Assembly: GCA_963662175.1 (NCBI GenBank)
Contig: OY759217.1
Span: 17,238,562-17,302,561, forward strand
Reading direction: 5' to 3'
Source: Aradus depressus
Taxonomy: Eukaryota; Arthropoda; Insecta; Hemiptera; Aradidae
Length of the DNA stretch: 64,000 bases
Shown piece by piece: positions 47,520 to 63,344 of the stretch (position 1 is its first letter; every line of letters begins with the position of its first letter). The notes beneath the pieces were generated by a model. It had not been told where the DNA came from. It did not search any database and saw only the letters and a program-made list of their open reading frames with translations. A program made the translations under genes and the position numbers.

Positions 47520-50078
47520 AATGTCTTATAGTTGAAATATTTTTTTGTACATGAACCCTTATTACTTGTCTATGAATCACTTCATATAAGCTTACACTGG
47601 TGTGCCAGGGTCATGTCTCGGATTTCCCCCGAAAATATTCTTCTGATCACTTAGTTTGTTCAAATAGGTACTAAATATTAAGGTAATACATTTTTTTTAA
47701 TGCAATTATTTTTACCTTATGTTTAGATTCCTTTATTCGACAATGATGTTTTTCGAACCTGAGTACAATCCGCGTAACTATTTGAATGCAGGATATCAGT
47801 CGATGATAGAATTGACGCCAATCAGAGCATCCACGTAACTTAAACTTCATAAATTAATATATATTATTTTTCTTTTAGTGTTTTTTTCAAATTACTGGCA
47901 ATATAAATGCGAGGTAATTCGCTTTATGGTTATGAGTGTCAAGCTATGTTACACCACGCGAAAATTAGTATTTCCATATTTTCGACTAGCAATTTTTGAT
48001 GTGTTAACATCTTAGCTCAAGGTAGGAGCTATGTCAGAGCGTAAGTCTCGTTGATGTGTGTGTGTGGGACGGTTGCGCGCGCAGCGCTCACATAATACAC
48101 ACTTCTCTATCTGTGATGTCAGCTGTCACAATAAATAAAATTTGTGGTAAAAGAAAATAATATAGCATTGTAAATATATAATTATTTTAGCTATTACAAA
48201 CCTATAAATGCATGTATAAAAGAAATTGAAGAACAATAAATTTGAAAGTTTAATTCCTCATACTACTTTTCTTATTGTAACATAATAAAACAAATTTTAA
48301 TCAAAATCAGTGCACGACAGCAAATGTTTGAAACTAAAGCAGATGTTTAAACATCAATTCTCGTTAGTACCGCGTCGCTCACAAATGGTTTTTTTTTTTA
48401 TTTTCACTTAGTTTGCCTAATATCCCAAAAAGGTTCGAAAATAGACCAAAGTATAAGGTGATATTCTGAAAAGTTAGTAAAAGCCGAAACCTGTACACTT
48501 AATGTATATATTTTGTGGAATTAAACAATATAAAAATTAAACAAGTTCTTTGTTCTTATTTGTTAACTTCTCAGCATATAGGGAAGTTATTGTAATGGGT
48601 CCGAAAATAGAATTCAAAATGTCCAACATATTTTTATGATTCAAGGTCACTACAGTATTTTTACGCTATTTTTCAAAAGAAGTATGTTTGTGCGTTGTCA
48701 AATTCCCTTGCACAAAATCTTGTGAATAAAAAATGATATCGACTCCGCTCTGGTGCGAATCGAAGCGTATCAACGTCAATATGATTCGAAAGAAATGTTA
48801 TCAAATTAGGTCCAGCCGTTTTTTTTTTTTTTTATTGTTTAAACAATAATACTTACAAGAAACAAAGTGGATTTTAGGATTTCTTGAAAAAGATTTATCC
48901 TATCTAATTTGTTCTGGTGGCAATCGATATTTTGAAATATCAGAAATTCTCATAGAGGTTCCTTAATTTTTATAGTAATTTAAAAAACAATAATTAACCA
49001 ATTTTAATAACAAATAAGAGTATCAACCGAACAATATTTATTTTATTGACTTTTCACATACTCTCCTATGTGATATGTTTTTTAAAAATTTTATTAGGCT
49101 TTGTGCCTTGTGTATTATAATGATATATTATATTTTATTGAATTGAAGATCGAAAGACCTTCAAAAGAGCAACAACAGAAGGCAAAGATTCACCAAATAA
49201 AGAGATCATTGATGTAATTTAGAATCCGTGAATAAGGAATCAGCGCCACAAGGACCACCTATTTTCTATTATTCTCCTTTGGCTATTTTGATTAGGATTA
49301 TGGATGACTATCATGGTATCTGGTTGAAGCCTATCTACCGACAATGCTGTATTAATATTTTTTTTTAAATATGAAGAATCAGTGCTACAAGGATCACCTA
49401 TTTTCTATTATTCTCCTTTGGCTTTTTTGATTAGGATTATGGATGACTATCATGGTATCTGGTTGAAGCCTATCTACCGACAATGCTGTATTAATATTTT
49501 TTTTTAAATATGAAGAATCGGTGCTACAAGGATCACCTATTTTCTATTATTCTCCTTTGGCTTTTTTGATTAGGATTATGGATGACTATCATGGTATCTG
49601 GTTGAAGCCTATTTACCGACATCGCTGTATTAATGTTTTTTCAAAAATATGAAGAATCGCAGCCACAAGGACCACCTATTTTCTATTATTCTCCTTTGGC
49701 TAGTTTAGTTACAATCAGAACAATAGGGGCGTCAGTATTTGATATCGCACTCGAATTTTATAGGAGCATTCCAGAGCGAAAACGTAATTGATTAATTCTT
49801 GCTGGGGAAGTACATAGCTGCTGTTTTCACCGATGACTTTTTTTCTATAATTTTGGCCTTTCTAAAGATTAGGATTTCAAGCTTTTAAAAAAAAACAGTT
49901 TCGATCGTGAGTTTTCCCAACATACTCCCATTAATGAAAAAAAAGTAAGGCAACTTCTTGGCCGATCGATGTTGCTGAACTAACGAGGAAAGTATCAGAT
50001 CAATTCTGGAGCATCTGAGGTTATAGATAATATTAGAAGGTTCACACTATTTTATGATATGATATATTTTTCTACAAC
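47520..50078. other. Intergenic repeats between mS25 and the BEL/Pao element
   Basis: No cellular gene is seen. It contains a Penelope-like arm at 48478-48562 (gccgaaacctgtacac ... aacaagttctttg), dispersed 'gggaagtt' repeat copies near 48575 and 49800, and the 139-bp tandem repeat. The rest is AT-rich and unremarkable. Confidence 0.4.
49238..49705. repeat. 139-bp tandem repeat, about 3.4 copies
   Basis: Unit starts at 49238, 49377, 49516 and 49655, an exact 139-bp spacing. Each has 'cacctattttctattattc', 'gattaggattatggatgac' and 'ggttgaagcctat'. The middle copies differ by only a few bases. Confidence 0.85.
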
Positions 50079-50344
50079 AATTGAAGAACACGGGCAAAGA
50101 ACCAGGTTTGTCATCAGGTGTTGAAATTGAGAAAACTGAAATTGAATGTTTTGAAAGTCCGTATCGTATCAATTCCCCGCACGTCATATTTTCAGCTTCC
50201 GTTTTCGTAGTGACAAACCGTCTTTTTGAAGCCCGTAACGATGGTGAATCGTGAAATATGTTTAATATACTAATACTGTAGTGGCGATATCTCACATTCG
50301 AGAAAAAAGTGACAAACCTGGTTCTTTCCCCGTGCTCTTCAATT
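50079..50344. mobile_element. MITE with 35-bp terminal inverted repeats
   Basis: The left end aattgaagaacacgggcaaa (continuing to 50113) is mirrored at 50310-50344 as tgacaaacctggttctttcc up to cttcaatt; I see one internal difference near the ggcaaa/ttcccc position. The element is 266 bp with no coding frame of note. Superfamily is not determinable from the ends; the target duplication is unclear. Confidence 0.7.
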
Positions 50345-50424
50345 ATAATATATAAAGCTATGAAATGCTTTTACTTCAAAAGTTAGGAATTCTATTTTTC
50401 TACTTGAGATTTGATGCGAATGGG

Positions 50425-50429
50425 ATTAT
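50425..50429. repeat. Target-site duplication of the BEL/Pao element, left
   Basis: attat directly before the left LTR; the same five bases follow the right LTR at 57397-57401. Five-base duplications are usual for BEL/Pao integrases. Confidence 0.75.
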
Positions 50430-50999
50430 TGTTAATAAATAACATAGACTAGATTTTGAAAAATGATATAATTATATTTAATTTCAAATACAAGGGCCAG
50501 TCGGCGTAGTTAAAAGGAAAAACAAAAATAAACAAAGTTAACTCTCCTGATGTGGAGGGGTGAATGTGGAAGATGGGCTGATGAACTGATCTCCAAACAA
50601 GGCCGAGAAGATCTGGGAGTAGGCTGAGGACGCCGTCACACCAGATGAGCCAAGTACCAGACTTCAGAGGTCCACGGAAAGGCGATCCGGATTGACGAGA
50701 GAAGTTGGTGGCCTTGAGGAGAACCCTAATGTCAACAGGCTGAAGGACCATGGAAGACTATCTGTCCAACACTGACCAGCGGTCATAACACGAACTATTC
50801 CCCACTCCCCCACATACATAGGCTCCTCCCACAAATTGTTAATATGATGTAATATAAACATAAGAATAAATTACATGAGTAATATTGACCATAGTTATTA
50901 TGATAATAATATTAATAATTATTAGAATAATTAATGAAAGAAAACTTAAGAAAAAATACCTCTACAAAAATCAAAAATTAATTAAATGTTGCGCTAACA
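50430..50999 (-). repeat. 3' LTR of the BEL/Pao element (570 bp)
   Basis: Plus strand begins TGTTAATAAATAAC and ends GCGCTAACA, giving TGTTA...TAACA termini. Same length as the LTR at 56827-57396, and identical wherever I compared them. A purine-rich GGTGGGCGG tract on the minus strand just inside (about 51001-51010) is a candidate polypurine tract. Confidence 0.9.
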
Positions 51000-51041
51000 T
51001 AACCGCCCACCAAATTTTATATGAAAAAAAATTTAAAGAAA

Positions 51042-54000
51042 TTACTTCTCTGAGTCACCCGATTGGGGAATCAGTGGCACACACTTAGATAGGGGACGTT
51101 TAAAAATACCCTTAAGAGTATGAACACTTACAACCCTAACAATTCCGTCGGGACCTGGGAAGACGTCAGTTATTCTTCCGCGAGGCCATTGAGCAGGTGA
51201 GGAATGTTTGTCCCAAAGAAGAACCAAATCACCGACATGAGGATGGTAAGTAGTTCTAAACCATTTTGGTCGTTGTTGGAGAGTTGTAAGATATTCATTC
51301 CTCCATCGTTGCCAATAGTGTTGAACTCTTTGTTGTACGAGTTGCCATCTGGTGAGTCGATTCTCAGGACTGTCCGTAAAGTCGACTTCTGGTCTCGTTG
51401 TTAGAGCTGTCCCAATCAAGAAATGACCTGGAGTAAGAATGTCTAGATCAGTAGGATCTGATGTTAAAGCACAAAGAGGTCTTGAGTTTAAAATCGCTTC
51501 AATCCTTGCGAACAAGGTGGTGAGCTCTTCGAAAGTGAAAGCTGTATCATTGAGAACGCGTTTAAAATGATTCTTCACGCACTTGACGCCGGCTTCCCAG
51601 ATACCTCCGAAATTGGGTGAGTAAGGAGGGTTAAAAACCCATTCCACACCTCTCGTCAGTAGATGGGAAGACAAATCCTCTTGGACAGAATTTTTATGTA
51701 ACCATTTCTGCATGTCAGAGAGATGCCTTGCCGCTCCGACAAAGTTGCTGCCACAATCTGACAGAATTTTAGTAGGGAGCCCTCTACGTGAAATGAATCT
51801 ATCGAGCGTGGCCATGAAGGACGCTGTCGAAAGATCAGATACCAGTTCCAAATGAAGAGCCTTAGTAGTCATACATACAAACAGACATAAATATGATTTG
51901 CTAACAGGCGCATTTCTTCTCCGAGACTCCCTGATAGAAAATGGGCCGGCAAAATCGACGCCAACATTAATAAAAGTTCGTCCAGCTTCAAAACGACACG
52001 TAGGCAAACTGCCCATCAGAGCCTCAGCTGGCTTTGCTGAAAACTTATAACAAATGTCACATCTAAATAACTCTTGTCTGATTAAACGCCTTGCTGAGAG
52101 GATCCAGAAACGTTGACGTATCAAGGCATGGAGTTGATTTAGACCAGCATGCAAATACAAGTGGTGATAGTGACGTATTATAAGTCTAGAGAGGTGGGAA
52201 TGATGAGGTAGGATGATAGGGTGCTTCATACCTTCAGGAAGAGGTGATTGTTGAAGACGACCGCCCACCCTCAAAAGTCCCAAGGGATCCAAGAATGGAG
52301 TCAGACCTCGGAGATTAGTGGAGGCATAATCCTCGTCGCCACTGTGTATAGCGTTAGGTAAATAACAATTTTGGATAAGACGGATACAGGTTGTCTCCGC
52401 CGCGTTCAATTCTCTTAATGTCAAAGGTCCACACAGATTGGAGTTGCGGGTATTCTGGATGAATCGCCGCACATACGATACCGTCCTGAGAAGCTTCATA
52501 AATGATGAGAAGTTTTCGATCCATGACACAAGGTCAGGGACGGCCTTTGAACTGAGAGTAGCAATTATACCGCCCCTAAGCTCGGGCAAAACTGTTGTCC
52601 GGCTACAAAATCTTTCGATCTTTGGCCAGTCATGGACGGGAAGTTGTAGCCAAGACGGTCCGTTCCACCATAGATCACTACGTAAAATCTGAGATGGGCG
52701 GAGACCCCGTGAGGCAGCGTCAGCTGGATTGTCCAATGTGCCCACGTGACGCCAGGACACCTCAGGAATTAACTGTAAAATTTCTACAATACGGTTGGCC
52801 ACAAAGGTTTTCAATAAATGAGGTGGAGTATGTAGCCAACCTAACACAATAGCGGAATCCGTAAAGAAGAATATTTGATTTATCGAAATTCTGTCTCGAA
52901 ATTTTTTCAGAGAGCTGAATAATTTTGCAAGAAGAAGAGCACCACAAAGCTCAAGCCTTGGGATAGAGAGCGGTTTTATAGGAGCCAGCTTAGATTTTGC
53001 TTTCAAGAGAAAAATTTGAACATTGTCATCCGTTACCGTTCTAATATAAATGATGGCCGAGAATCCCTTCTCTGAAGCGTCGCAGAAACCGACGAACTGG
53101 CAATCGTTACTGTGTTTCACCGGGATGAAACGTGATAAACGGATGGACACCAATTGGGGAACTTCCATCATGAAATTTTCCCAGTCAAGTTTGACCTCAG
53201 TTGGCAGAGGATCGTCCCAGCCGAGGCCTAATTTCCAAATATTTTGCAACATAAGCTTGGCCAAAAATATCACCGGTGTTAAATAACCTAGAGGATCGAA
53301 GATACGCGCAATTGCAGATAGAACACCACGTTTAGTGCACTGAGGACGTGGGGTGGTGATATTATATGAGAACTCATCTGACTGAGCATTCCACTGGACC
53401 CCTAACACCTTAAAAACACAATCTTCTCCCTTCGAAAGTGAAATAGACCTTTCATGAAACTTCTCTGGAACTGCCTTGAGCACACTCTCTGAATTGCTGG
53501 CCCACTTACGAAGCTCGAAATTACCCTTCATGAGTAAATCAATTAGTTGTTGTTGAAGGCTGAGGGCTTCATCGATACTTGATGCCCCAGTTATGATATC
53601 ATCCATATATACGTCCTCGCGTAACACTTTGGACGAATGGATGAAATGATGACCTTCATCCAGAGTGAGTTGTTTAAGAACGCGAAGAGCCAAGTAGGGG
53701 GAGCAGGACATCCCGTAAGTCAAGGTGCACAATTCATATTCTTTAACGTCATCAGCAGGATCCGATCTCCAGTAAATATGTTGATAAAGACGATCCGGTT
53801 CATTGATAAGGATTTGGCGGTACATCTTACAGATATCCGTCACAAACACAATGCGATGAAGTCTAAAATTAAGCATGATGTCCGCAATATCAAGTTGAAG
53901 TTTCGGTCCAACAAAAAGATGTTGATTTAGAGAGCCGGTAGAAATCGACGACGACATGGACGCATCAAAGACCGCTCTCAACTTAGTTGTTGAGCTAGTC

Positions 54001-56270
54001 TCTTTTAAAATGCCATGATGGGGAATTATGTATTTCCCAGGAAAGGAAGCGATTTCCATGTGTCCCAGAGAGAGATACTCTTCCATAAAAGTGAAACATT
54101 CCCGTCTCAATGTGGGATTTCTCAACAATTTCTTTTCCAAGTTGTAGAACCGCTTCAACGCTTGCGATCTTGAATCACTTAATAATGGTGAAGGAGATTT
54201 AAATGGAAGAGCAACAACGTACCTCCCTGAAGTTAAACGACGATGAGTCCGGGCAAAATGTTCTTCGCAAAGTTCCGTTTCCGGATCGGTCACAACTCCA
54301 ATGCTAGGTTCCTCCAATTCCCAGAATCGTTCAAGTTGACGGTGAATAAAGGGAATCGTCGTGAGGGTCAAAACCGATGGCCTGGGGAAGGACTCAAAAT
54401 CAACTGAATAGGCACCAGTAACAATCCAGCCAATAGATGTTTTAATGGTGGCTAAATCTGTACCGATAATAGGGACGGGTCTACCTTCCAATATTTTATA
54501 GTAAATATCGGCACCTAAAAGGCAGTCGATTGGACGAGGCAGTCCAAAATTCAAATCGGCTAATTTGATCGAAGGGTTAATTTTTCTGATTATAATTTCC
54601 GGAACTGCAATAGATGGAAGATCCGACGTTATTTTGGTGACAACTGTGGCGCGGACACCTAGTAGAGGGGCTTTACGATGAATAGATTTCATCTCAAAAA
54701 ATGTAGTTCCTAAGGACGGAACACTAAGGTCCCCGACAGAACTTATCTGATGGGAATCATTCGCCACAGTCAAGCGGAGTCGCCGAGCACAGTCTGAAGT
54801 CACCAATGAGGATTGAGCTCCCGAATCAATGAGAGCACGAACGGGATGAAAACATCCTCGAACATCTGTTATGAAAACAGTAGCAGTACTAAGAAGTATT
54901 TGTTGAGCTGGAACATCAAAAGAATTACCACGAAAGGTAAGAATCGATTTCGAAGTTCCTGAAGGCGTCCCCATAGATGGAGGCCTAGTATCTTCAACGA
55001 GGGTGTTTGTTGAAAAATGAAGTAAGGAATGGTGAAGAGATTGGCAAATGAGACATCTAATTTTAAATTTGCATTCGTCGGTAGTATGACCAGAAGTTAA
55101 ATGATATTTACATCCCTTGAAGGTTTTTACAAAGTGGAAGCGTTGCGACGGCGACAGATTCAAAAAATTGGGACATTTGGTCAAATCATGACCAGACAAT
55201 TTACAGTATGGACACTTTGAAGTGCGCACATCCGATGGTTTCGAAGCTCTCTTGGTCGTCAAAAACACAGAAGAAGATTTATTATGGGTCTTCGTTGCCT
55301 TCGGGCAAGACGACTTACCGGGTTTGCTGGAAGACAGCTTCAGAATTTGCTGTCTGTCTCTGACAAACTCCAGAAGATCGTTGCATCGCGGAAATTCTTC
55401 CTTAATATGCTTGGATTCGAACATTTCCCTTGTTCTCTGGTCCAGACATTGAATAGCAAGATGAAACAAGATAAATTCCGCTTCATGAGGAATTTTTAGA
55501 AGTTGAAAAGCTTCCATACTGTCACCCACATGAGATAAAAATAATTTATAATTTTCGGAAACCTCTGGGTGAGATTTAAATGAGAGAAGTTTGTCCAAGA
55601 AGGCTGTAGCTAAGAAACGCTTCTTATCGTAGCGAGCCATCAAAGTCTTCCAGGCTAGGTCATAGTTAGCCTCCGTCACAGGTATGGACTTTAAAAGGGA
55701 TCGAGCCTCACCATTCAGACTAGAAATTAAATAATAAAATTTATCAGTTTTAGACAGTGTCGGTTCATCGTGAATTAAAGAAATGAAAACATCTTTGAAA
55801 TGCGGCCAATCTGTCAATTCGCCTGAAAAATTTGGAATATTAATTTTTGGGAGGCGCGACCTGGTGTCGTTGATAACAGAAATATTTTGAATTGGAGTAG
55901 CTGCTCGTTCTCGAGCTGGCCTGGGAGGCGGACAAAGCTCCGTATGAATCATAAGGATCTCATAGATATAACGTTTCGAGTTCGATAAAATCAAAGAATC
56001 TCTATCCGTAGGATAATCCTCGCCTTTCTGAGCATTTACAAAGTATGTTTCCAACGCTTCATTTGTAAAGTTTAATTCACTTCGAAGATTTGAAAGATCG
56101 GAGAACATCGCTTGAAATAGATTCGTTTGACTGTTATCTACCTTAGCTGCACGGCCTTGTTCTCGAATAGATTTAATATCTTGACATAAAGAATAAAGTT
56201 TGCGTCTTAATATTATTGTCCGAGAATCGGAGAAAGCAGCAACATTAACATCCGCTTCCTCACTTGCCAT
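51042..56270 (-). CDS. BEL/Pao gag-pol polyprotein (1,742 aa from MASEEAD start)
   Basis: I chose the ATG at 56270 (MASEEADVNVAAF); the frame is open 39 codons further to another ATG at 56387, but that extension is an AT-coded Phe/Ile/Tyr-rich stretch and looks untranslated. Domains in order: gag with 'LPKINIPNFSGELTDWPHF' (about 145-165); zinc knuckles CPYCKLSGHDLTKC and CLICQSLHH (about 350-430); aspartic protease 'ALIDSGAQSSLV' (about 480); reverse transcriptase with YMDDI (about 888); RNase H-like region with 'FTDSAIVLGWL' (about 1,170); integrase zinc region 'LHAGLNQLHALIRQRFW' (about 1,375); integrase core starting 'VGVDFAGPF' (about 1,440) with 'SDCGSNFVGA'; and the C-terminal 'QRVQHYWQRWRNEYL' to 'GDLVLLWD' DUF5641. 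No stop or frameshift, so the copy may be competent. Confidence 0.92.
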   Translation of the reverse strand: MASEEADVNVAAFSDSRTIILRRKLYSLCQDIKSIREQGRAAKVDNSQTNLFQAMFSDLSNLRSELNFTNEALETYFVNAQKGEDYPTDRDSLILSNSKRYIYEILMIHTELCPPPRPARERAATPIQNISVINDTRSRLPKINIPNFSGELTDWPHFKDVFISLIHDEPTLSKTDKFYYLISSLNGEARSLLKSIPVTEANYDLAWKTLMARYDKKRFLATAFLDKLLSFKSHPEVSENYKLFLSHVGDSMEAFQLLKIPHEAEFILFHLAIQCLDQRTREMFESKHIKEEFPRCNDLLEFVRDRQQILKLSSSKPGKSSCPKATKTHNKSSSVFLTTKRASKPSDVRTSKCPYCKLSGHDLTKCPNFLNLSPSQRFHFVKTFKGCKYHLTSGHTTDECKFKIRCLICQSLHHSLLHFSTNTLVEDTRPPSMGTPSGTSKSILTFRGNSFDVPAQQILLSTATVFITDVRGCFHPVRALIDSGAQSSLVTSDCARRLRLTVANDSHQISSVGDLSVPSLGTTFFEMKSIHRKAPLLGVRATVVTKITSDLPSIAVPEIIIRKINPSIKLADLNFGLPRPIDCLLGADIYYKILEGRPVPIIGTDLATIKTSIGWIVTGAYSVDFESFPRPSVLTLTTIPFIHRQLERFWELEEPSIGVVTDPETELCEEHFARTHRRLTSGRYVVALPFKSPSPLLSDSRSQALKRFYNLEKKLLRNPTLRRECFTFMEEYLSLGHMEIASFPGKYIIPHHGILKETSSTTKLRAVFDASMSSSISTGSLNQHLFVGPKLQLDIADIMLNFRLHRIVFVTDICKMYRQILINEPDRLYQHIYWRSDPADDVKEYELCTLTYGMSCSPYLALRVLKQLTLDEGHHFIHSSKVLREDVYMDDIITGASSIDEALSLQQQLIDLLMKGNFELRKWASNSESVLKAVPEKFHERSISLSKGEDCVFKVLGVQWNAQSDEFSYNITTPRPQCTKRGVLSAIARIFDPLGYLTPVIFLAKLMLQNIWKLGLGWDDPLPTEVKLDWENFMMEVPQLVSIRLSRFIPVKHSNDCQFVGFCDASEKGFSAIIYIRTVTDDNVQIFLLKAKSKLAPIKPLSIPRLELCGALLLAKLFSSLKKFRDRISINQIFFFTDSAIVLGWLHTPPHLLKTFVANRIVEILQLIPEVSWRHVGTLDNPADAASRGLRPSQILRSDLWWNGPSWLQLPVHDWPKIERFCSRTTVLPELRGGIIATLSSKAVPDLVSWIENFSSFMKLLRTVSYVRRFIQNTRNSNLCGPLTLRELNAAETTCIRLIQNCYLPNAIHSGDEDYASTNLRGLTPFLDPLGLLRVGGRLQQSPLPEGMKHPIILPHHSHLSRLIIRHYHHLYLHAGLNQLHALIRQRFWILSARRLIRQELFRCDICYKFSAKPAEALMGSLPTCRFEAGRTFINVGVDFAGPFSIRESRRRNAPVSKSYLCLFVCMTTKALHLELVSDLSTASFMATLDRFISRRGLPTKILSDCGSNFVGAARHLSDMQKWLHKNSVQEDLSSHLLTRGVEWVFNPPYSPNFGGIWEAGVKCVKNHFKRVLNDTAFTFEELTTLFARIEAILNSRPLCALTSDPTDLDILTPGHFLIGTALTTRPEVDFTDSPENRLTRWQLVQQRVQHYWQRWRNEYLTTLQQRPKWFRTTYHPHVGDLVLLWDKHSSPAQWPRGRITDVFPGPDGIVRVVSVHTLKGIFKRPLSKCVPLIPQSGDSEK

Positions 56271-56826
56271 GATTAAAAGAAAATGAAAATTGAAAATGAA
56301 ACGAAGTATTTCTAAGAAAATGAAATTAAAATAATAAATATATCTGAAGTTGAAATTAAGAAAAGAAGCTAGAGTGAATATAAACAAACATTGAACCTTC
56401 TAGTAGAATCAAAACAAATACAAGAACCTAAATGAGTGCCACTGAAAATATTAGGTTGAAAAAATATATATTTATGTATTTTAACACAAGAAAATGATAG
56501 ACTATAAACTATTTAAAAAATAGATTATAATATAAGAAGAGTCTATCAACATAAAAATAAAAATATAAATCCACTGATTAATGGATAGAAGAATGTTATT
56601 TACCTTGATATGACCTATTTCCAGATCATAATAATAACATCTGATTACTATCATAAATGATAACACGAAGGTTATAGGCAGGTATGTGGTGCGCAATAAC
56701 AAGAAAATAGCTAGATGTACAAAAATAGGATTAAATCCAAAGTAGGATTAGAATACATCTTTGAACAAAATTCAAATACATATTTTAGCAAATATATATG
56801 TTCCTGGCCGGAATCACCAAATTCTA

Positions 56827-57396
56827 TGTTAATAAATAACATAGACTAGATTTTGAAAAATGATATAATTATATTTAATTTCAAATACAAGGGCCAGTCG
56901 GCGTAGTTAAAAGGAAAAACAAAAATAAACAAAGTTAACTCTCCTGATGTGGAGGGGTGAATGTGGAAGATGGGCTGATGAACTGATCTCCAAACAAGGC
57001 CGAGAAGATCTGGGAGTAGGCTGAGGACGCCGTCACACCAGATGAGCCAAGTACCAGACTTCAGAGGTCCACGGAAAGGCGATCCGGATTGACGAGAGAA
57101 GTTGGTGGCCTTGAGGAGAACCCTAATGTCAACAGGCTGAAGGACCATGGAAGACTATCTGTCCAACACTGACCAGCGGTCATAACACGAACTATTCCCC
57201 ACTCCCCCACATACATAGGCTCCTCCCACAAATTGTTAATATGATGTAATATAAACATAAGAATAAATTACATGAGTAATATTGACCATAGTTATTATGA
57301 TAATAATATTAATAATTATTAGAATAATTAATGAAAGAAAACTTAAGAAAAAATACCTCTACAAAAATCAAAAATTAATTAAATGTTGCGCTAACA
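56827..57396 (-). repeat. 5' LTR of the BEL/Pao element (570 bp)
   Basis: Same termini and length as the left LTR. In sense orientation it lies upstream of gag and should carry the promoter. The short frames inside both LTRs encode identical peptides, which shows how alike the LTRs are but is not evidence for real proteins. Confidence 0.9.
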
Positions 57397-57401
57397 ATTA
57401 T
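57397..57401. repeat. Target-site duplication of the BEL/Pao element, right
   Basis: attat, matching 50425-50429. Confidence 0.75.
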
Positions 57402-58008
57402 ATCTAAAACTCTTTTGTTGACGTGAAAAGCTCGATAGAATTATATTTCGTGTTTAAATTTTGTTTGCTATTCAAAGGTTCGTTTCACCAAGACAGTTGC
57501 GGAAATTTCTTCCTACCGGAGAGTTCCGTATGTAATTTTGCGAGTTCATTTTGTGCAGTGAAAATATAAAAATCTTACAATTTTTCTTTTTCGCCTACAT
57601 ACAACTAGGCCTACATACTAACGGTGGGAAGTTTGGCATGTAGACCACATGAGCCGCACTTAGTTACAAATGCCACCTTTGTAGAGTCCTAATACACGGC
57701 TCAGTAATTTCATCTGATTTTGGGGTGCAGAGAGGCGAAACAAACACAACCGAGAACTTGCTTGTTTTATAATGTTTTCACTGTATTGACACAGATCGTG
57801 GGAATTCATTTGAACATCTATAGGATATAGGATTAGTATAAGGTGTGAGGAGGAACAAAGTTACGACCGTAGGTGCAATTACATTAAACTATCAGTCAAA
57901 TGCAACTCAAAATGTCACTGGAAAATTAGTAATGTAATAAACAATTTCTTATTTTATTTTATTAAAATTTCTCGTTCGACAAGATTTAATTAAAATGATA
58001 TGCGCATG
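57402..58008. other. Intergenic DNA and 3' untranslated region of the cathepsin gene
   Basis: Two TTTATT hexamers at 57953-57958 and 57958-57963 (AATAAA in sense for the minus-strand gene) lie 46-56 bp beyond the cathepsin stop codon and are the likely polyadenylation signals. The remainder up to the BEL/Pao target site shows no gene. Confidence 0.5.
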
Positions 58009-63035
<5,027 letters not shown>

Positions 63036-63056
63036 CTAAAAATGGATAAACGTTAG

Positions 63057-63150
63057 TTAGTTATTATGACTCATACCTGGGGTAAACCTACGAGATTACT
63101 TCGCCTACTACCAGAAAGCTCTTTCGTTGCTCTGGTGGACATAAGACCAA
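63057..63150 (-). repeat. tRNA-derived SINE, 5'-truncated copy
   Basis: Reverse-orientation 3' body: 'ttatgactcatacctggg', 'cgcctactaccagaaagct' and 'ctctggtggacataag'. It lies just upstream of the cathepsin L first coding exon. A copy of the dispersed 'ggggaagt' repeat follows at 63180-63260. Confidence 0.55.
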
Positions 63151-63344
63151 CTCTAAGGTGAAAACTCAACATCTCATTTCTGACCGATTACATAACTTCC
63201 CCTATACTACGGAGAGCTGGGGAAGTAATGACGTCATCAATCGCCGAAAAATATAGAGAAAGTCCTTCATTATTAATCTAGTGTGGGCACTACAGTTCTT
63301 TCTTATACCCAATCATTTGTGAATTTGTGTTTTCCTTAAGGAGA

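Larger units (their letters stand above)
50430..57396 (-). mobile_element. Complete BEL/Pao LTR retrotransposon
   Basis: 6,967-bp element with two equal 570-bp LTRs, a 5-bp target duplication (attat) and one uninterrupted gag-pol frame on the minus strand. Family identity comes from the domain set (DUF1759 gag, DUF1758-type protease, Pao-type reverse transcriptase, integrase, C-terminal DUF5641), all found in BEL/Pao. A candidate primer binding site beginning TGG lies about seven bases inside the 5' LTR (near 56800-56820). Matching LTRs and the intact frame point to recent insertion. Confidence 0.92.

Noticed and set aside
50449..50861. 100- and 65-codon frames in the BEL/Pao LTRs
   Set aside because: They occur identically in both LTRs and have no known role; treated as chance frames.
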